Assembly (NCBI GenBank): GCA_021904315.1
Contig: CM038917.1
Location: forward strand, 3,580,041 to 3,644,040
DNA: 64,000 nt
Reading direction: 5' to 3'
Source: Sphagnum magellanicum
Lineage: Eukaryota; Streptophyta; Sphagnopsida; Sphagnales; Sphagnaceae
Each line of letters opens with the position of its first letter. Within the stretch, counting starts at the first letter, position 1. The notes under the pieces were generated by a model, which saw only the letters and a list, made by a program, of their open reading frames with translations, was not told where the DNA came from and made no database searches. This document shows positions 50,201 through 63,200 of this stretch, in pieces. The position numbers and the translations under genes were made by a program.

Positions 50201-53200
50201 TCATTTGGCCAACAGATGCGGGCAATTCCTTTAGCCAGGAACAATGAGACAAATCCAATGTTTGGAGTCTAGTCAATTGGCCTATAGATGCAGGTAATTC
50301 TTTTAGATTGGAACATTGAGACAAATCCAACTCTTGAAGTGCAATCAATTGATCAATGGATGTAGGTAACTCATTTAATTGGGAACAATTGCATAATTTG
50401 ATTTCTTGGAGTGTATTCAATTGACCAATTGATGGAGGCAATTCTTGTAATTCATAACACATGACCAAATGAAGTATATGTAAGTGAGAAAAATAAGTCA
50501 AATCAAAAGGCAACTTTTTCATATTGCATTCTTGAAGATGTAACCATTTTAAATTATTTTGATTTTGTTGTTGGATGCAAACCTCTATAACACTTGATGA
50601 AGTTTTTGTCATGGTAAGCAACTTGAGGTTTGGTAATGCTTTTGCAATTTGAGGTGGCAACGAACACTTTTCTTCACATCTTGTTATTGACATACCTTCA
50701 ACCTACCACAATGAAACCACACAACAAAATTTAATGTTTGATGTGATGAAATACATGTTTATATAATTGTTATATATGTAAATGTAAATACATATGTTTA
50801 ATAACATATTTTAATCCATTCCTATGTGAATGTTTTAAAAGTTTGTTTTTAAAATTTTAGTCCCAAAACAAGTAAGTACGTTAACAATTCTAGTATAAAA
50901 TTAAATTGATTAAAACTTGTTAGCATATAACATACCTTTTTGTTCGCTAAAAAAAAGTTTGGTTTTTTAGGGTTCCATATAAATATTCGACTCCTTTGCT
51001 CCATTGCAATCTTTTGTCCCATGTCTTTTAATTGTTCATGCATATTTAGGTACCCATCTTTTGTAATTTTAACAAGGGATCGATCTTTCAAATTTCGTAA
51101 TCCAAGTTTGGGGGTTCGATAAGTCCCTATACGAAAGGTGGTATTTGTTTCATACCCATCAAAAAAACAAGCAATATCTAAAAACATATGTTTTTCTTCC
51201 TCTTCCAAATCATCATAACTAATTCTTAACTTCTTCCAAAGCACTTCATTTTCCCTACCCCCTCCTAAAGCTTCTGCATCATTCAATTTTTGCAAAGCTT
51301 CTTTCCAAATTTGTAAATCATGTTTAGTGTTCAAAAATCGACCCATCACTTCAATACTCAAAGGTAATCCACCACAAGTTTTCACAATCTCATTAGTAAT
51401 AACATTGAAATTGGGTTTCATCTTCTTTTCAACACCATATGCATGGAACATGAAAAGTTCTTTTGCTTGCCTTTCCTCGAGCAAATTCACATCCACTTTT
51501 CCAACCTCATTGACATGATTTTCCAATATTTGCCAATTTCGACAAGTCACAATTATTTTACTCTTGTTTTTTTCTTTGTCAACATTGATTAGAAGATCAT
51601 GTAAGGTGACAAAGGTTTCTGTTGTGTTAACATCATCTATAACCACCAATACTTTCTTCAAGGTTGTGAAACGTTTAATATTATTTAGATCATCATCATT
51701 CACATCTTTATCCTTGTCGCATAAATCACGTAGAAGTTGTTTTTGAACATCACGCAAATGCTTTGATTTCACGTCTTCCAAGTAACAACATTTATCATAT
51801 TGCTTATAGATCAAATGATATATTTTCTTACTCAAAGTGGTTTTGCCAATGCCACCCATTCCAACCAAACCAATGATAGAAACCTTTTCTAACAACTTGA
51901 TCATATATGTTGCTTGGTTGTCCAACCCCACTTCAAATTTTGGCAATGATGGAAGTTTTGATTGTTTCTGCCAAGATTCATGAATCTCATGTATTAGTTC
52001 ATAAGATCAAAAGTGATAATCTTCCTACATAATTAAATGCAAAACAAAAATGGTGTTGTAAGACTATAACAAACAATTCTTTCTTGTTCACAGTAAAATT
52101 AGTGTATACATTAGTTGACCAAGAAGATAAGGCACATTCTTTAGTTGAAATTGTAGATTTTGAAAACATTATGAACAATGAACATGACATGAAAATTAAG
52201 GTTGATAATTTACCTTCAAGCAAATTTTTAAACATTCCACTAGTTTAGAATAACTTGGGTGATCCTTGGCAGGTGGCCTACAAATTGTGAAATGATTTGC
52301 ATCTTCAACCATGTAATTGTTGGCACCTGCCAATCGTTGTGATGATGCATACGGCACTAGCACTCCCTATATCAAAGTAAATATATGAGGTCAAAATGAC
52401 AAAATTTGTGAACTTATGGCATTATCAATAAATAATACTATAAATAACAATGATAAATTAAACATATTAATAAATAGAGAAGAAACCTAAATATATTAAT
52501 ATGAAAATCTTGCAACTATGGTGATATAAAAAAAAAACTGATCATATCAATGAAAACAATCTAAAAACTTTTGATTGCAAAAGGAGTTGTGTGTAAATAA
52601 TCAAAGATGGATTGGCCAATACACAAACTAGTGAGACTTGGACCATTGTTTTTACAAAATTCATTTAATGACCGATATATATATATGGCATGTTAGTACA
52701 AGGCCAAAACCAATATGAATATAAAAAATAAAATACAAAAGTTCTTGAAATAACTTGAAGTTGAATATTAAACAAAACAAGTGCATTAGAAACTTACCCA
52801 TTTTTCTTCAAGAGCTTGTCCTTCACTAAATGCATAAATTATGAGGTCTTGGCTAATGGCATTTTCAAAATCCATTGAAAGTTCTTCCATTTGTCGATTG
52901 AATGATGTCAAATTTCTCAATAAGCTTGAATGAATTCTTAGCTTCTTTTTCATGATTTGTTGGCATTTCCAAGAAAAATATTTTAAAAATCCTTCATTAC
53001 CTCCAGCATGTGGCACACCATAAAATATTGTCCCTTTAAGATTTTCCAAAAACCTTTTGCAACTTTTGCTAATAGTAGCATCAATCAAATTAATAATCCT
53101 TTGATGTATATGTTTTTGGACTTCAACCACCAAGCTTTTAAGTACAAGGCCTCCAAAACTATAACCAACCAATACAATTGGGGCATCCCAAAGAATGTCA

Positions 53201-54506
53201 TACCTATACAAAAAAAATTGTATTAATATAAAATTTGACCAACTTGCATTGCTTTCAAACAAATATCTATTCAAAAAGATAATGTCAAAACTATACATGA
53301 AAATAGCAAGAGTTGTGACTAACCATACAACATTTTTGCAAATATTTCATTATAGCAAATAGTTGTGTAAGAAGAAAACTTTGACTAATTACACTTTGTA
53401 CAAGTATCAAACGTATTCACTTGGTTCCTACTTTTCAATTGTGAATCCCAATTTTACAATTCTAACATAGGATGGGAATTATCTACTTTGAAAAACTTGT
53501 ACAAATTGTTAGTAGACACATTTCATTATTTCTCTCATTCCTTTCAATTTGTCTTTAACATGTGCATATAAATACAGAGCCATGTCTGCATGAAATTTCC
53601 ATCAAGCCTCCAACAATGTACATAAACATGCAAAAACAAATTCACATGTAATCATAATACGCATTTCATGCATTATAATTATTGGAAAGTTTACTAAAAC
53701 TATCATGAAAATGTGTAATCACGTGATAAATAATGAAAAAAGTTTTTGTTTGGATTGTGGCTAAAAAAATGATGGGAAGTCTATTTTTCAAACATGATCA
53801 AATGGATTTAGAACATTATTAAAAACCCCTACATGGTTTTTTTTAAAAAGTTTGGTTTGTTATGATAATAACAAATCATATTGCAAGAGATATCTACATA
53901 GGAGGACTATGTTGGTTGGAACTAAAGCTTGAACCTTGCAGCACTAACATTTACACAACCACATCCCAATTTTGCTTGGAAGAATAAAAATAAAAACATG
54001 TGATAAATATTCAACACAAGCTTTGACACCCATGCCCATTACAAGAATTTTAAACATATAATTAAAAACACTTAAAAAGGAGACTATCATATATAAGACA
54101 ACATGTATCAACAAATTGCTTGTCTAAAATTCTAATATTTTGGAATGCACATGGTTAATTTGGTTAAATGTTCAACCGAGGATATTGCGAAGGAAATTTG
54201 GGAATTGTCGACATACCTTGATGTCACCAAACTATGAATGAGGTTTTTGCCGATATTTGCAACATTATTATGAACACCAATAAGATTAGAATCATATGAT
54301 AGAGAGAGAATTCGAACATTATTTCCCATGTCCTCAGATAGCCACTTTTCTGGCCAACATATGGGCTCGTTTCTTCCATTAATGGTGGTTGATGTCCATG
54401 TCTCCTTCCACTCATCATTCCCAAATGCAATGCCATGAAAAAAAATGATGACCAAATCTGGGTTTGATGAAGTGCATTTTGGATTGAGATCATGTACTGG
54501 AATTAT
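47259..54506 (-). CDS. Alpha/beta-hydrolase-NB-ARC-LRR protein (HNL-class NLR); 5' end unresolved
   Basis: Putative intracellular immune receptor. Exons: 54217-54506, 52798-53203, 52214-52366, 50936-51967 (or from 52024) and 47259-50702; donors such as AG|GTATGT and G|GTAAGT, phases consistent. Hydrolase part (about 283 residues): LVIIFFHG oxyanion segment, CWPEKWL, nucleophile elbow GYSFGG, FYGVPHAGG, and EDANHFTI with the presumed catalytic His. NB-ARC part: P-loop GMGGIGKTT, kinase-2 KKVLVVIDDVN, RNBS-B KIIVTCRN, CGGLPL, FLDIACFFDG, and an MHD-like NMHEQLKDMG; these last two resemble TIR-type NLRs, but no TIR is present. The final exon encodes about 45 LRR units of 24 residues. The first exon is missing: the frame is blocked by TAG just before 54506. 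An in-frame TGA at 52007-52009 is avoided only if the acceptor at 51968 is used. Confidence 0.9.
47937..50170 (-). repeat. 72-bp coding minisatellite in the LRR exon
   Basis: About 31 consecutive, nearly identical 72-bp units within the LRR exon, each encoding a 24-residue LRR of the type LPTSIGQLTTLQTLDLS followed by HCSxLKE. One unit (about 49270-49300) lacks exactly 21 bp, so it has 17 residues and keeps the frame. Units outside this block (toward 47259 and toward 50700) have diverged normally. Because 72 is divisible by three, antisense and shifted frames are also open; these are artefacts. Confidence 0.95.
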
Positions 54507-57500
54507 CTACACATTGGAACACAATGATCAATGTATTTTTTAGAGTTCACATCAATGTAGCATTCATAATCATCAAACACCATAAGATGAATACAAAATC
54601 ATCAAATTTTGTAAGGACAATGGTCATTTGAAGATAGATCAAATTAAACAAAGAAAAAAAAGTTTTAAGAATGTATTTATTCATCATTTCTACCTTAATT
54701 TTCAAGGTACCTACTATTCAATATGGTTTCTTGCCAAACTCATGACTACTATGTAATGTTGAAAAATTTTCAAATTTTAAAACATGGCTCAACAATTTTA
54801 GCACATTAAATAAAATTTGAGTTCCCCAAACCACAAAACTTAGGTCCTTAATGGATCTATGCATCCTATAATATTCCAGTCATATATCAATAAGTCTTCA
54901 TTCAAAAGGCATACTTTGGTAATGCTCTACTATATTTTAGTTTGTCCATCATCTATAAGGGGAAAACCAAAGAAAAGTTTGCATATTCTTCCACAAGAAA
55001 ACAATAGTTTTAAGTTGAACTTCATTCAAGAAAGCTCAAGACAAAAAATTGTTGCAAAGAAAGCTTATCATGAAACCATATTTTCATTAGGTTTTGATTA
55101 TACAACCATACTTTAATAATCCTTTATTGTAGTCTAGTTTGTCTATCATCTACAAGTGAAAACCAAAAAATATTTTGGATGTCTTTACACAAGCAAATAT
55201 TTAAGTTAAAAACTCAATCAAAACTTTGAAAAGCTTGATATTTAATTAAAAAGATCATCACAAAGAGAGTTTATCACGGAGAAACAATTCATAAGTCTTG
55301 ATTCCACAACCATAAGTTGATACTTCTTCATTCTATTTTAGTTTGACCATCATCTAGAACGGAACACCCAAAGAATAATTTGCACATTCTTATGAAAGAA
55401 GATAGTGGTTTGAAGTCAAAACTCCATCTAAACTCAAGAAAGCTCAAGAGAAACAAGATTGTTAGAAAGAAAGCTCATGAAACCTATAGTAAAACCCCAC
55501 CATCTTGATGCTATTGAGAGAAAGAAGGGGGCCCAACCTCAATGGGTTCCGAACGTCTCGTTGTACGATGTGGGAAAAGAGAACGCCACAAACATTCTAT
55601 GAGAAAGTGCTGCACTTGGGACAACAAAAAGCGGAACATTTTGATTCCTTCTTGCTACTCTCACAAAACACCAAATCCTTTGCTCTTTACATTATCGCCA
55701 GAAACTCTGTTATTCTCTTGCCCCCTAACTCCCTTGCTTCCCACTCCATGTTCTCTCCTTCTACTTAACTTCGCTTCCACATCTTTCTTCCTCGCTAGCT
55801 ACTCTAACAAACCCTCTCAAAACATCTCTGCCCATCTCTCTTTGAGTTTCCATTCTCGCAAACTCTTGGAGCACGCCTCTGACCTCCCTCTCTCTGAAGA
55901 TAGAGTTTGTAAGGTCCTTACGAACTCCTTTCTACTTACGTGTCTTACCGAGAATTCCGCCCTCAAATGATCATTGCACACATGTCCTTATCTTTTACTT
56001 CAATCCTGCACAGTGGTTCAGGCATATACCAGAGAGATATACCAGACACGTTCTAGCAGAGACGTCGTGTGACACACGGCTGTTTGAAATCAGCGCACAT
56101 GGAGCATGACCCCACGTCATTTTTAGGATTTAAAAAAAAAAGCCAAAGTGGCGACCATCCATAGTAGATGTAGCAAAAGTGACGATCTTCTCTAGGAAGA
56201 TTTAGCCAAATCTGGCTACCAACCAGAAATCAAGTATAAATCTTTAATCATCCTTCTATAGTTTTGGCTACTCACTGAAAACCAAGTATACGAAAATGGC
56301 GGAATTTACGATTTTTTCCCTCTCGCTTCTGCCTACAGAAAACCTGCAAAATCACTTTTTTTTCGAATTTTTAGTTTTCAATTTCGCTTTTCGTACAAAT
56401 TTCGCTAGTAAGAAAAGGACCGCCACACAAGGATGGATGCTCGTAACATCCAGGAAACTTGAGAGGAAGAAGGGAAGGAAAAAAAACAGATATGTGTGTA
56501 TGGAGAACCAAAAAAAAGAAGAAGATTGTGAACATAAGCTGCTGAAGTCTGATTTTGCCTTCTTGAGAAATTTTTTTGCCCCTCTTGAAGTGGACACTCA
56601 AAGCTCAGTGTTGTTGCTTTTGTTGCAAAAAACGTTGGATTGCAATAGTAGAACAGCCTGATTGATTTGTTGATGTTCTGTGTGCATATTTGCCCAACTC
56701 CTCTGGCCTGCATTGTGATTACAGGAATTACTAGTTTTCTAGAATGGATGCAATGGAGGTGGTTAGCCTAAGCTTCTTGAGATGTACATTTGCTGAGCTC
56801 AGCATCTGCCCAACATTCCTATCTTCTGAGTTTTAAAATCAGTTTGATTGTAATTTTTGTAATTCATTCCATCTGCAAAATGGCTGGGTACCATGTCACT
56901 TCCCTTGAACCCTTATACACAAAATGACAACAAAGTTGTAAGCTTTTACAGGCACAGCTTGAAACTACCCCCAATGCAAGCTCCAGGAAACATCCAAGAT
57001 TTCTATTCTCTATTTTTTAGCCTGCCATCGAAGGCTTCTAAAGAGAGCAAAAAAGTAATCTCTTACAATATTAAGAGGAAGATGAAAGAAGCTCTGCAAT
57101 GCAATGACATTGGGGAGCAACTTACCAATTTTCTTGGTTCTTGTCCAGTGTCAGCTGATTTTTGGCGAGTTATTTAGATTCACTGCTCAACCTCGAGCTC
57201 CAGGAAGTTCAAAATATTTGTTCTCTATTTTTCAACCTGCTGTTGAAAGCTTCTAAAGCAAGCAAAAAAACTATAATGTAAATCTAAGCATTATCCTCTT
57301 AGGTTTTCTTTCTCCTGAGCTATGCCTGTACTTTCTATTTACAGTTTCCTCTCCAGCTGGTCACCTCGTAGCTTGACAGACCCTCACTTATCCAGTTTGT
57401 TCTTCACGCTCTCACTTTGATCCCTGCATCTCCCCATAAGGAACATGACAGCTGAAATAGGGATGATCTTCTGATAAAAGAAGAAGCTGGCCACTGGCAT

Positions 57501-57583
57501 CTCTAAAAGGCCAAGTTGCTGGAGAAAAAATGCTAGAAGGAAGCATGGCCCTAACTTTCTAAATGTAGAAGAAAACTCATACT
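54507..57583. other. Upstream of the NLR gene; no confident gene
   Basis: The missing first NLR exon should lie here but was not identified. 55500-55970 is more GC-rich with open plus-strand frames and a pyrimidine-rich stretch, yet no conserved domain. Two direct copies (about 56978-57055 and 57193-57275) share GCTCCAGGAA and TTCTCTATTTTT...CTTCTAAAG blocks. Confidence 0.35.
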
Positions 57584-59010
57584 TCACTTTGTTGCCATCT
57601 CCTGTTCATAGCCCATTTTTGGTTGATCTGGATTTCTCTTGCACCAGGGATCGAAGCTAATCAGTTCTAAAGCAATCCAAACACAAAACATTTTGCCTGC
57701 CAAAGATAGGAATGGTACTGCAAGGAATAGCTTGATATGCTCATATTGGATGTCAATTTCAAAAAATTTGGGCTTGCGCTCGAGCTTGGTAAAGGAACTG
57801 ATGAACTCTCCTGTTGAGTTAGGGTCACCTTCTCCAGTCGCTCCTCGAGCTTGCTGTACATTGCCACGTACCACCAACCGTTTCAAGCCGGGGCAACCTT
57901 TGAGGAACACCTTAATCCCGTGACAAAATCTGACTTTGGTGTTGTTGTAGATTCGAGCTCCGACAACACTACCTCCTCAAGAAGAGAAGCCCATTGTGAC
58001 AACAAGACCTGGTCAATATTTCCTTTCATGACGTCATAGTCCAGAGTGATGTAAGGTGTTTCAAGCAAGGAAACACCCAGCCTATGGCTTTGAGACGTAG
58101 TTGAAGGCCCTTAAACTGCAACTCCTTCAAATTGGGTATTCTGGAAAGAAAATCACGTGATCCTGGCCACCGGGTTTTAGCATAACTGAGATGGAGCACC
58201 TCTAACATGCCTGTCTTTAGTCCAATGTCCAACTCAGAAAAACATGCATCCTTGATTCTTAGTATGCATAAACTCCCTTTGCTCACAAGACCAAAATGCT
58301 GGAGGGTGCAGTCCTTGAGTTCAAGGCTTTCCAAAGCCTCAGCCTCCAACATAATGGTGTCGCTGTGCCGGTGGATTCAAACTGGAACGCCTTTAAAGTG
58401 GAGATGGTGAGAGAGATCGTCCGCCATGGAACTATGCAAGGGCTCTGGAGAGTGAAAGATTCCAGCTTTGTACATGCCAGGAGAAGCGAATGGAGGTCTG
58501 TTGCCGACACAGTGACCTCTCACAAAATAAGAGACACGAGAGAAGGCCAGCTTTGAACAGTGAATTCCACGCCCATTACTCGAATGCGAAACAACTCCAA
58601 GATTTCGAGACAATTCATTTTTCCAATTCTATCCAGCACGCGCGCATGTAAGCGATGGGTCCTGACAAAGCCCCGCGCCATCAATCCATACCGCAGAATA
58701 CGAAGAGAACTCCGAGCATGCAAGACCAAGAAATAATCACCCCCGCTGAAAATCCTTCTTGGGTCAAAATGTACAAATCTTGCAGACGAGAAGTTTGCAG
58801 GATAGTCTCCGTGAGCAACACTTCCAAGCGTGCAGTTGTGAGGCTTTTGTACACAGGCGAACTCTTCCTACAGTCGCATCTCATAGTTTGCAAGTGATTA
58901 CGCACTGCCTCTCTCCACTTCCGACATGTCCCCGAAGCCCTCACCACCTGCTTAACAGCTGCAATGTGCGACAGGATCGTACCAATCACTTGCACAGGAA
59001 AGTCTTCCAT
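57584..59010 (-). pseudogene. F-box/LRR protein pseudogene
   Basis: Intact relatives (F-box/LRR proteins like Arabidopsis At1g67190) are predicted SCF ubiquitin-ligase substrate receptors. The ATG at 59010 starts an F-box (MEDFPVQVIGTILSHIAAVK, ASGTCRKWREAVRNHL) followed by LTTARLEVLLTETILQTSRL. The LRR region continues in order but in changing frames: LHARSSLRILRYG, TDLHSLLLACTKLESF, LEAEALESLELKDC, ELDIGLKTGMLEVLHLS, TLDYDVMKGNIDQ, FLKGCPGLKRLVV. At least four frameshifts (near 58725, 58335, 58045 and 57905) and one in-frame TGA near 58518 disrupt it. No introns are evident, which fits this family. Assembly error is the alternative, but several independent lesions argue against it. Confidence 0.88.
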
Positions 59011-60240
59011 CACTTTCGCACGTCTCTCCTCTATCTTCCACATCCGTTTCCCAATTCTCTTCCGGTTTCTATGCTGTTTGAGTCTTCCAGGAACAAGGAG
59101 TTGTAACCAAAAAGGAGGATGGCGTGGAACACTTATTCTCGGGATACAATGCACTCGACCGACTGACAACACTCTTAACCTGCATAGCTCCTTCTCTAGG
59201 CTCAGCTCTATTGCTTAATCTACGGTCGCCTGCCTAACAACACATTCAAACAAGCCCATTTGAACCATTCACCACCTCTACTAATACAAAGACAAGACAG
59301 CAATTGAGATTAGTATTGAGGACCACCAGATGCAGTCAAGATATTGAAGAGATCAGATGCACAGTAGCAAGACAATGAACAACGACAACATCCCAACATA
59401 TCCCTTTAGCTTGAACACGAAAAATGTAGGGATACACTACAACAGGGCTCACAAAATTTGATGAGTCTTTTGCTGTGAGTACTGATCCGGCAAAATAGCT
59501 ACTGCTTAACGACTCTTACTGAACTGCCGTTTTCCACCCAAAATTGACATCACGTTCACTGCATCCCATTCAACTCAGCCTGCTTCTCAGAGATCCAGAT
59601 TGATACCAGAGATCAAGACTCCAACCTGTTCCTGTCCTCTTGCTCTACTCCCTACAGAATACCATTGCCAGCAGCCAGACTAACTCATCACCCTGATAAA
59701 AATCCGTTTTCTATTGCCATAACTTGCATTTTGCAGACAAAAGAAAAGGAAAAGAAAGTCACAAATCCAATTAAGAAATTGTTGTCAGCTTTTTGGAGCT
59801 CCTTGATGGCTCCATGTTACTGCCGGCGCCTCCAACTTTCCATATATTTCAGCACAGCCACAAAGGGCAAACATTAAATCGGTGAATATCTGTGCAGGCC
59901 TGCAGGCCATAATTTTGCAGCTTTCAATGGCCTTCAATGGCATTTTGCCCTTTCAGTGAAGAGGTGCAAAACAATTGAGGGACCCTTCACATGTGAAAGG
60001 CAACTTTTGTCATTATGTTGTGACCCCTTTACATTTAAGGCCTTCAGACCCGCTCCAATGTTTCCTCCACGGGAGGTAGCACGAGAAAAAAAGAAAAGAA
60101 ATTGGAGCAAGTCTTTACTGTCAATAAAACCTTGGGTTTGTGCAAACCCTTATCGACTAAACCCCCACAATCTCAGGCTTTACCCTACACTTATTGAGCT
60201 ACCTTCATCTTGAGCTTTTCACCTATGTACCAGCACTAAT
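59011..60240. other. Upstream of the F-box pseudogene; no gene
   Basis: Moderate-GC sequence without a recognised coding block, presumably former promoter and leader of the F-box gene. Confidence 0.4.
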
Positions 60241-63200
60241 AAATGCAATCATAAGCTCAAGTATTTTTTCTAGTGACGAGTTTTAGTAAAATTTCAACCT
60301 CCAATTTAAAGAGTAAAATTTTGATATAAATTTGTAAATTTCGTTTTATTCGGGGGAAAAAAAATTCGCCAAATTTTCATGCAATTTTTTCTTTCAGTCT
60401 TTTCATACATTTCAACACAATTTTTAGTACTGGAGCAGTTTTTTTGTCATTTTTTCACATTTTGAGCTAACTAGGTGGTGAGGGTTTGTCTAAAGTTACT
60501 GTAAGGTAGTTGCCATAGCTGTTTTTTTGTTCAAGATGAAAATTGAATGTAATAAAATGTTTACTTATGTTATTATTTGGAAGATAAGCTTTGTCATAAT
60601 ACAAAATTATTGTGTTTTTATAAAATCATTATGTGTAATGAAATATATTCTTTATGCCTAAGGAAACAAAGTTTTGTATTATCATGTATATATGTGTATT
60701 GCAATATTTTTCCATCATTCTTGAGCATGGAACTATGAATGTATATAATATATGATCAATTACTTTCATAAAATAATTTTTAATCACATGTATAACATGT
60801 AAAGATTTATATGCACACACTATGTTTATATGTCTCAAAGATTTGTTTAGGTAGATTTGTGTAATTTGGGTACCTATGTTTTGAAGATTTTATCATCAAT
60901 CTATGTAAAGAAACTAAGGGGCAAGAAGGTTCTAAATTGGTCATTGGTTCAAGTTGGAAATATCAAGATTTCATGGATCATAAGTAATTGCATTATTGTA
61001 ATTTGATTATAATATTTCAACATGAATTGATTCTTATCAATGGACTATATATTGTGAGTCAATTTGTAAAACACTTTGGGTTTGGAATAATATGATTATA
61101 TGATTTGTATTGAAGAAGTTATGATTTAAAAACATAGGAATGAAATCAATTGATGTTAAATTACCACATATAAATAAATTCTTGCAATTTATTACTCATG
61201 ATATATGTAAACTTAATGCAAATGCATTTTCATATATTGACAATAACTTTGTTTGAGTTTGAAATAGTAACTCCTTGAGCTTTATGACCAATAATAACAC
61301 AACCCAATATAATGAGAAAAATAGTTTTATATATATATATATATATATATATAATTCATGTGTATATATATATTTGTAATTATGTCATTTAATACAAGTT
61401 CAAATCTTATATATCTAAGAAAATTAATCATATTTGATATGTTTTTACCATTATTAAACTTTATGAATGTAATTGTTGCATTGTTCCATTTATTGTTCCT
61501 TTTGATATATCAATGTTGTCAATTATGAAAACCAAACTCCAATTGCAATTTGTTTAATATGTTCAAAATTGGAATTTTTAATCCATCATTTCATGTATGT
61601 TTAAATTAATAAGCATTTATATCCAATAAAACATTGAATATTTCATTTGATGCAAATAACTTTTGAAGCATTAAGTTATGGTATTTTTTCACATTTGTAA
61701 AATGAGTCCAAAAAATTGTCATTATGTCATCTATGCTTGAAAGTAATCCCTCTTTTAAAATTATGCAATGCAATAAAAATCATTGATTTTTGTTTGAGTT
61801 GGTTGTCTACATTAAATGATATTCAAAAATTGTAAATATATTGAATCACTTGCATGTCTTGTTGAAAAACTAAAATGATGGTGAGTCACACTTAACAAAC
61901 ATGGTGTTTTAGGTAAATGACAATTCCTACAACACTTCTTTCCATTAGAATATGAATGTTTACATATTGTTAGAGTTCTAATAACTCATCAACTATAGTA
62001 GAATTACAATAGAATATAATGGATTAATAACATTTTGAAAAGATGTTCTAAACATCATTCAATTACACATAAAACAATACTTATCATCATATAGATATTT
62101 CATCAATCACAATCAAATTTGCCTAAGTTAACATTTTTAGTTTTGAACTTGGTTATATGGTTTTAGTTAAATATCCCTTTTTAAGGATTTTAAACATTGA
62201 GTGTATAACCATAAGTGTATGCAATGATAACCATAAAGCAATAGCTCATTTGTAGCTAGAACCAATACCTTTTTGTTTTGTAATTAAAGTTGATGAATCA
62301 AGTGTTTCAGAAAAAATGTCTTCCAACTTCTGGGATGACTTGAATTATGCATTTAATTAATAATTTGGTTAATAAATCAAATGTGTGTTTTCATTCCCCA
62401 TTAACTATTAATGTTTCAAATATATGATTGGAAGTATGATGAGGGAAATTGATAAGAGGGTGTTGCTTTTCAAAATTGAACATGGTAGACCTTGATGGAT
62501 TTGAGACTTGGATATAACTTGGATTTCATATGGGTGCAAGTTTAACATCTTATTGGATAATTGTGTGTTTTTTTCATTTTCTAATAGAATTCCTATTATT
62601 GATGAAGAAACTTATATAAAGATTCAAGATTTGGTAATAAATTTCAATTTGACATTCTTTTACATAATATTGATGTATGTTATGTTCTGAAATGAAATTC
62701 TTTTTTGAAAGTAATAACATATTGAAAAAAAACCTTTCATTATTATGAATTAGATGGAAATCTATGAAGCTTACCAATTTTTCATTTTTATAAATTATAA
62801 ATGATACTAGATTATCTTGTCCATATTGTTGAAATGAAGGATGTAAGTTTGGAAATATTCATAAAATATCATGTTCTCAATAGTTAGATGGTTTACATTT
62901 GTAAATGTCAATAGGATGGAATTTTTAAAAATTGATTTTGATAGTAATTTAGTCTGAAGATGTGATGTTTTATTATCAATATATTTCATTGCTATAATTT
63001 TTCATATAATTGAAATTTGTAAACATGTTCATGCAACTTTTGGTAATGATATATGTTTGGAAATAATTTATGTAAAATTAAATTTCAGGTGCAATGGTGA
63101 AATTTTTTCTAGCCCAAATGAACTACATTATTAACATTTAATTTTATATAACCCTGGGATTGACATTTCATTGAACATTTCAAACAAATGATGTGAATAG

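Noticed and set aside
55505-55970. Overlapping plus-strand frames in a GC-richer segment, briefly considered as a PP2C-like exon
   Set aside because: No metal-binding Asp motif (DGHGG) or other PP2C block is present; similarity was limited to a few residues.
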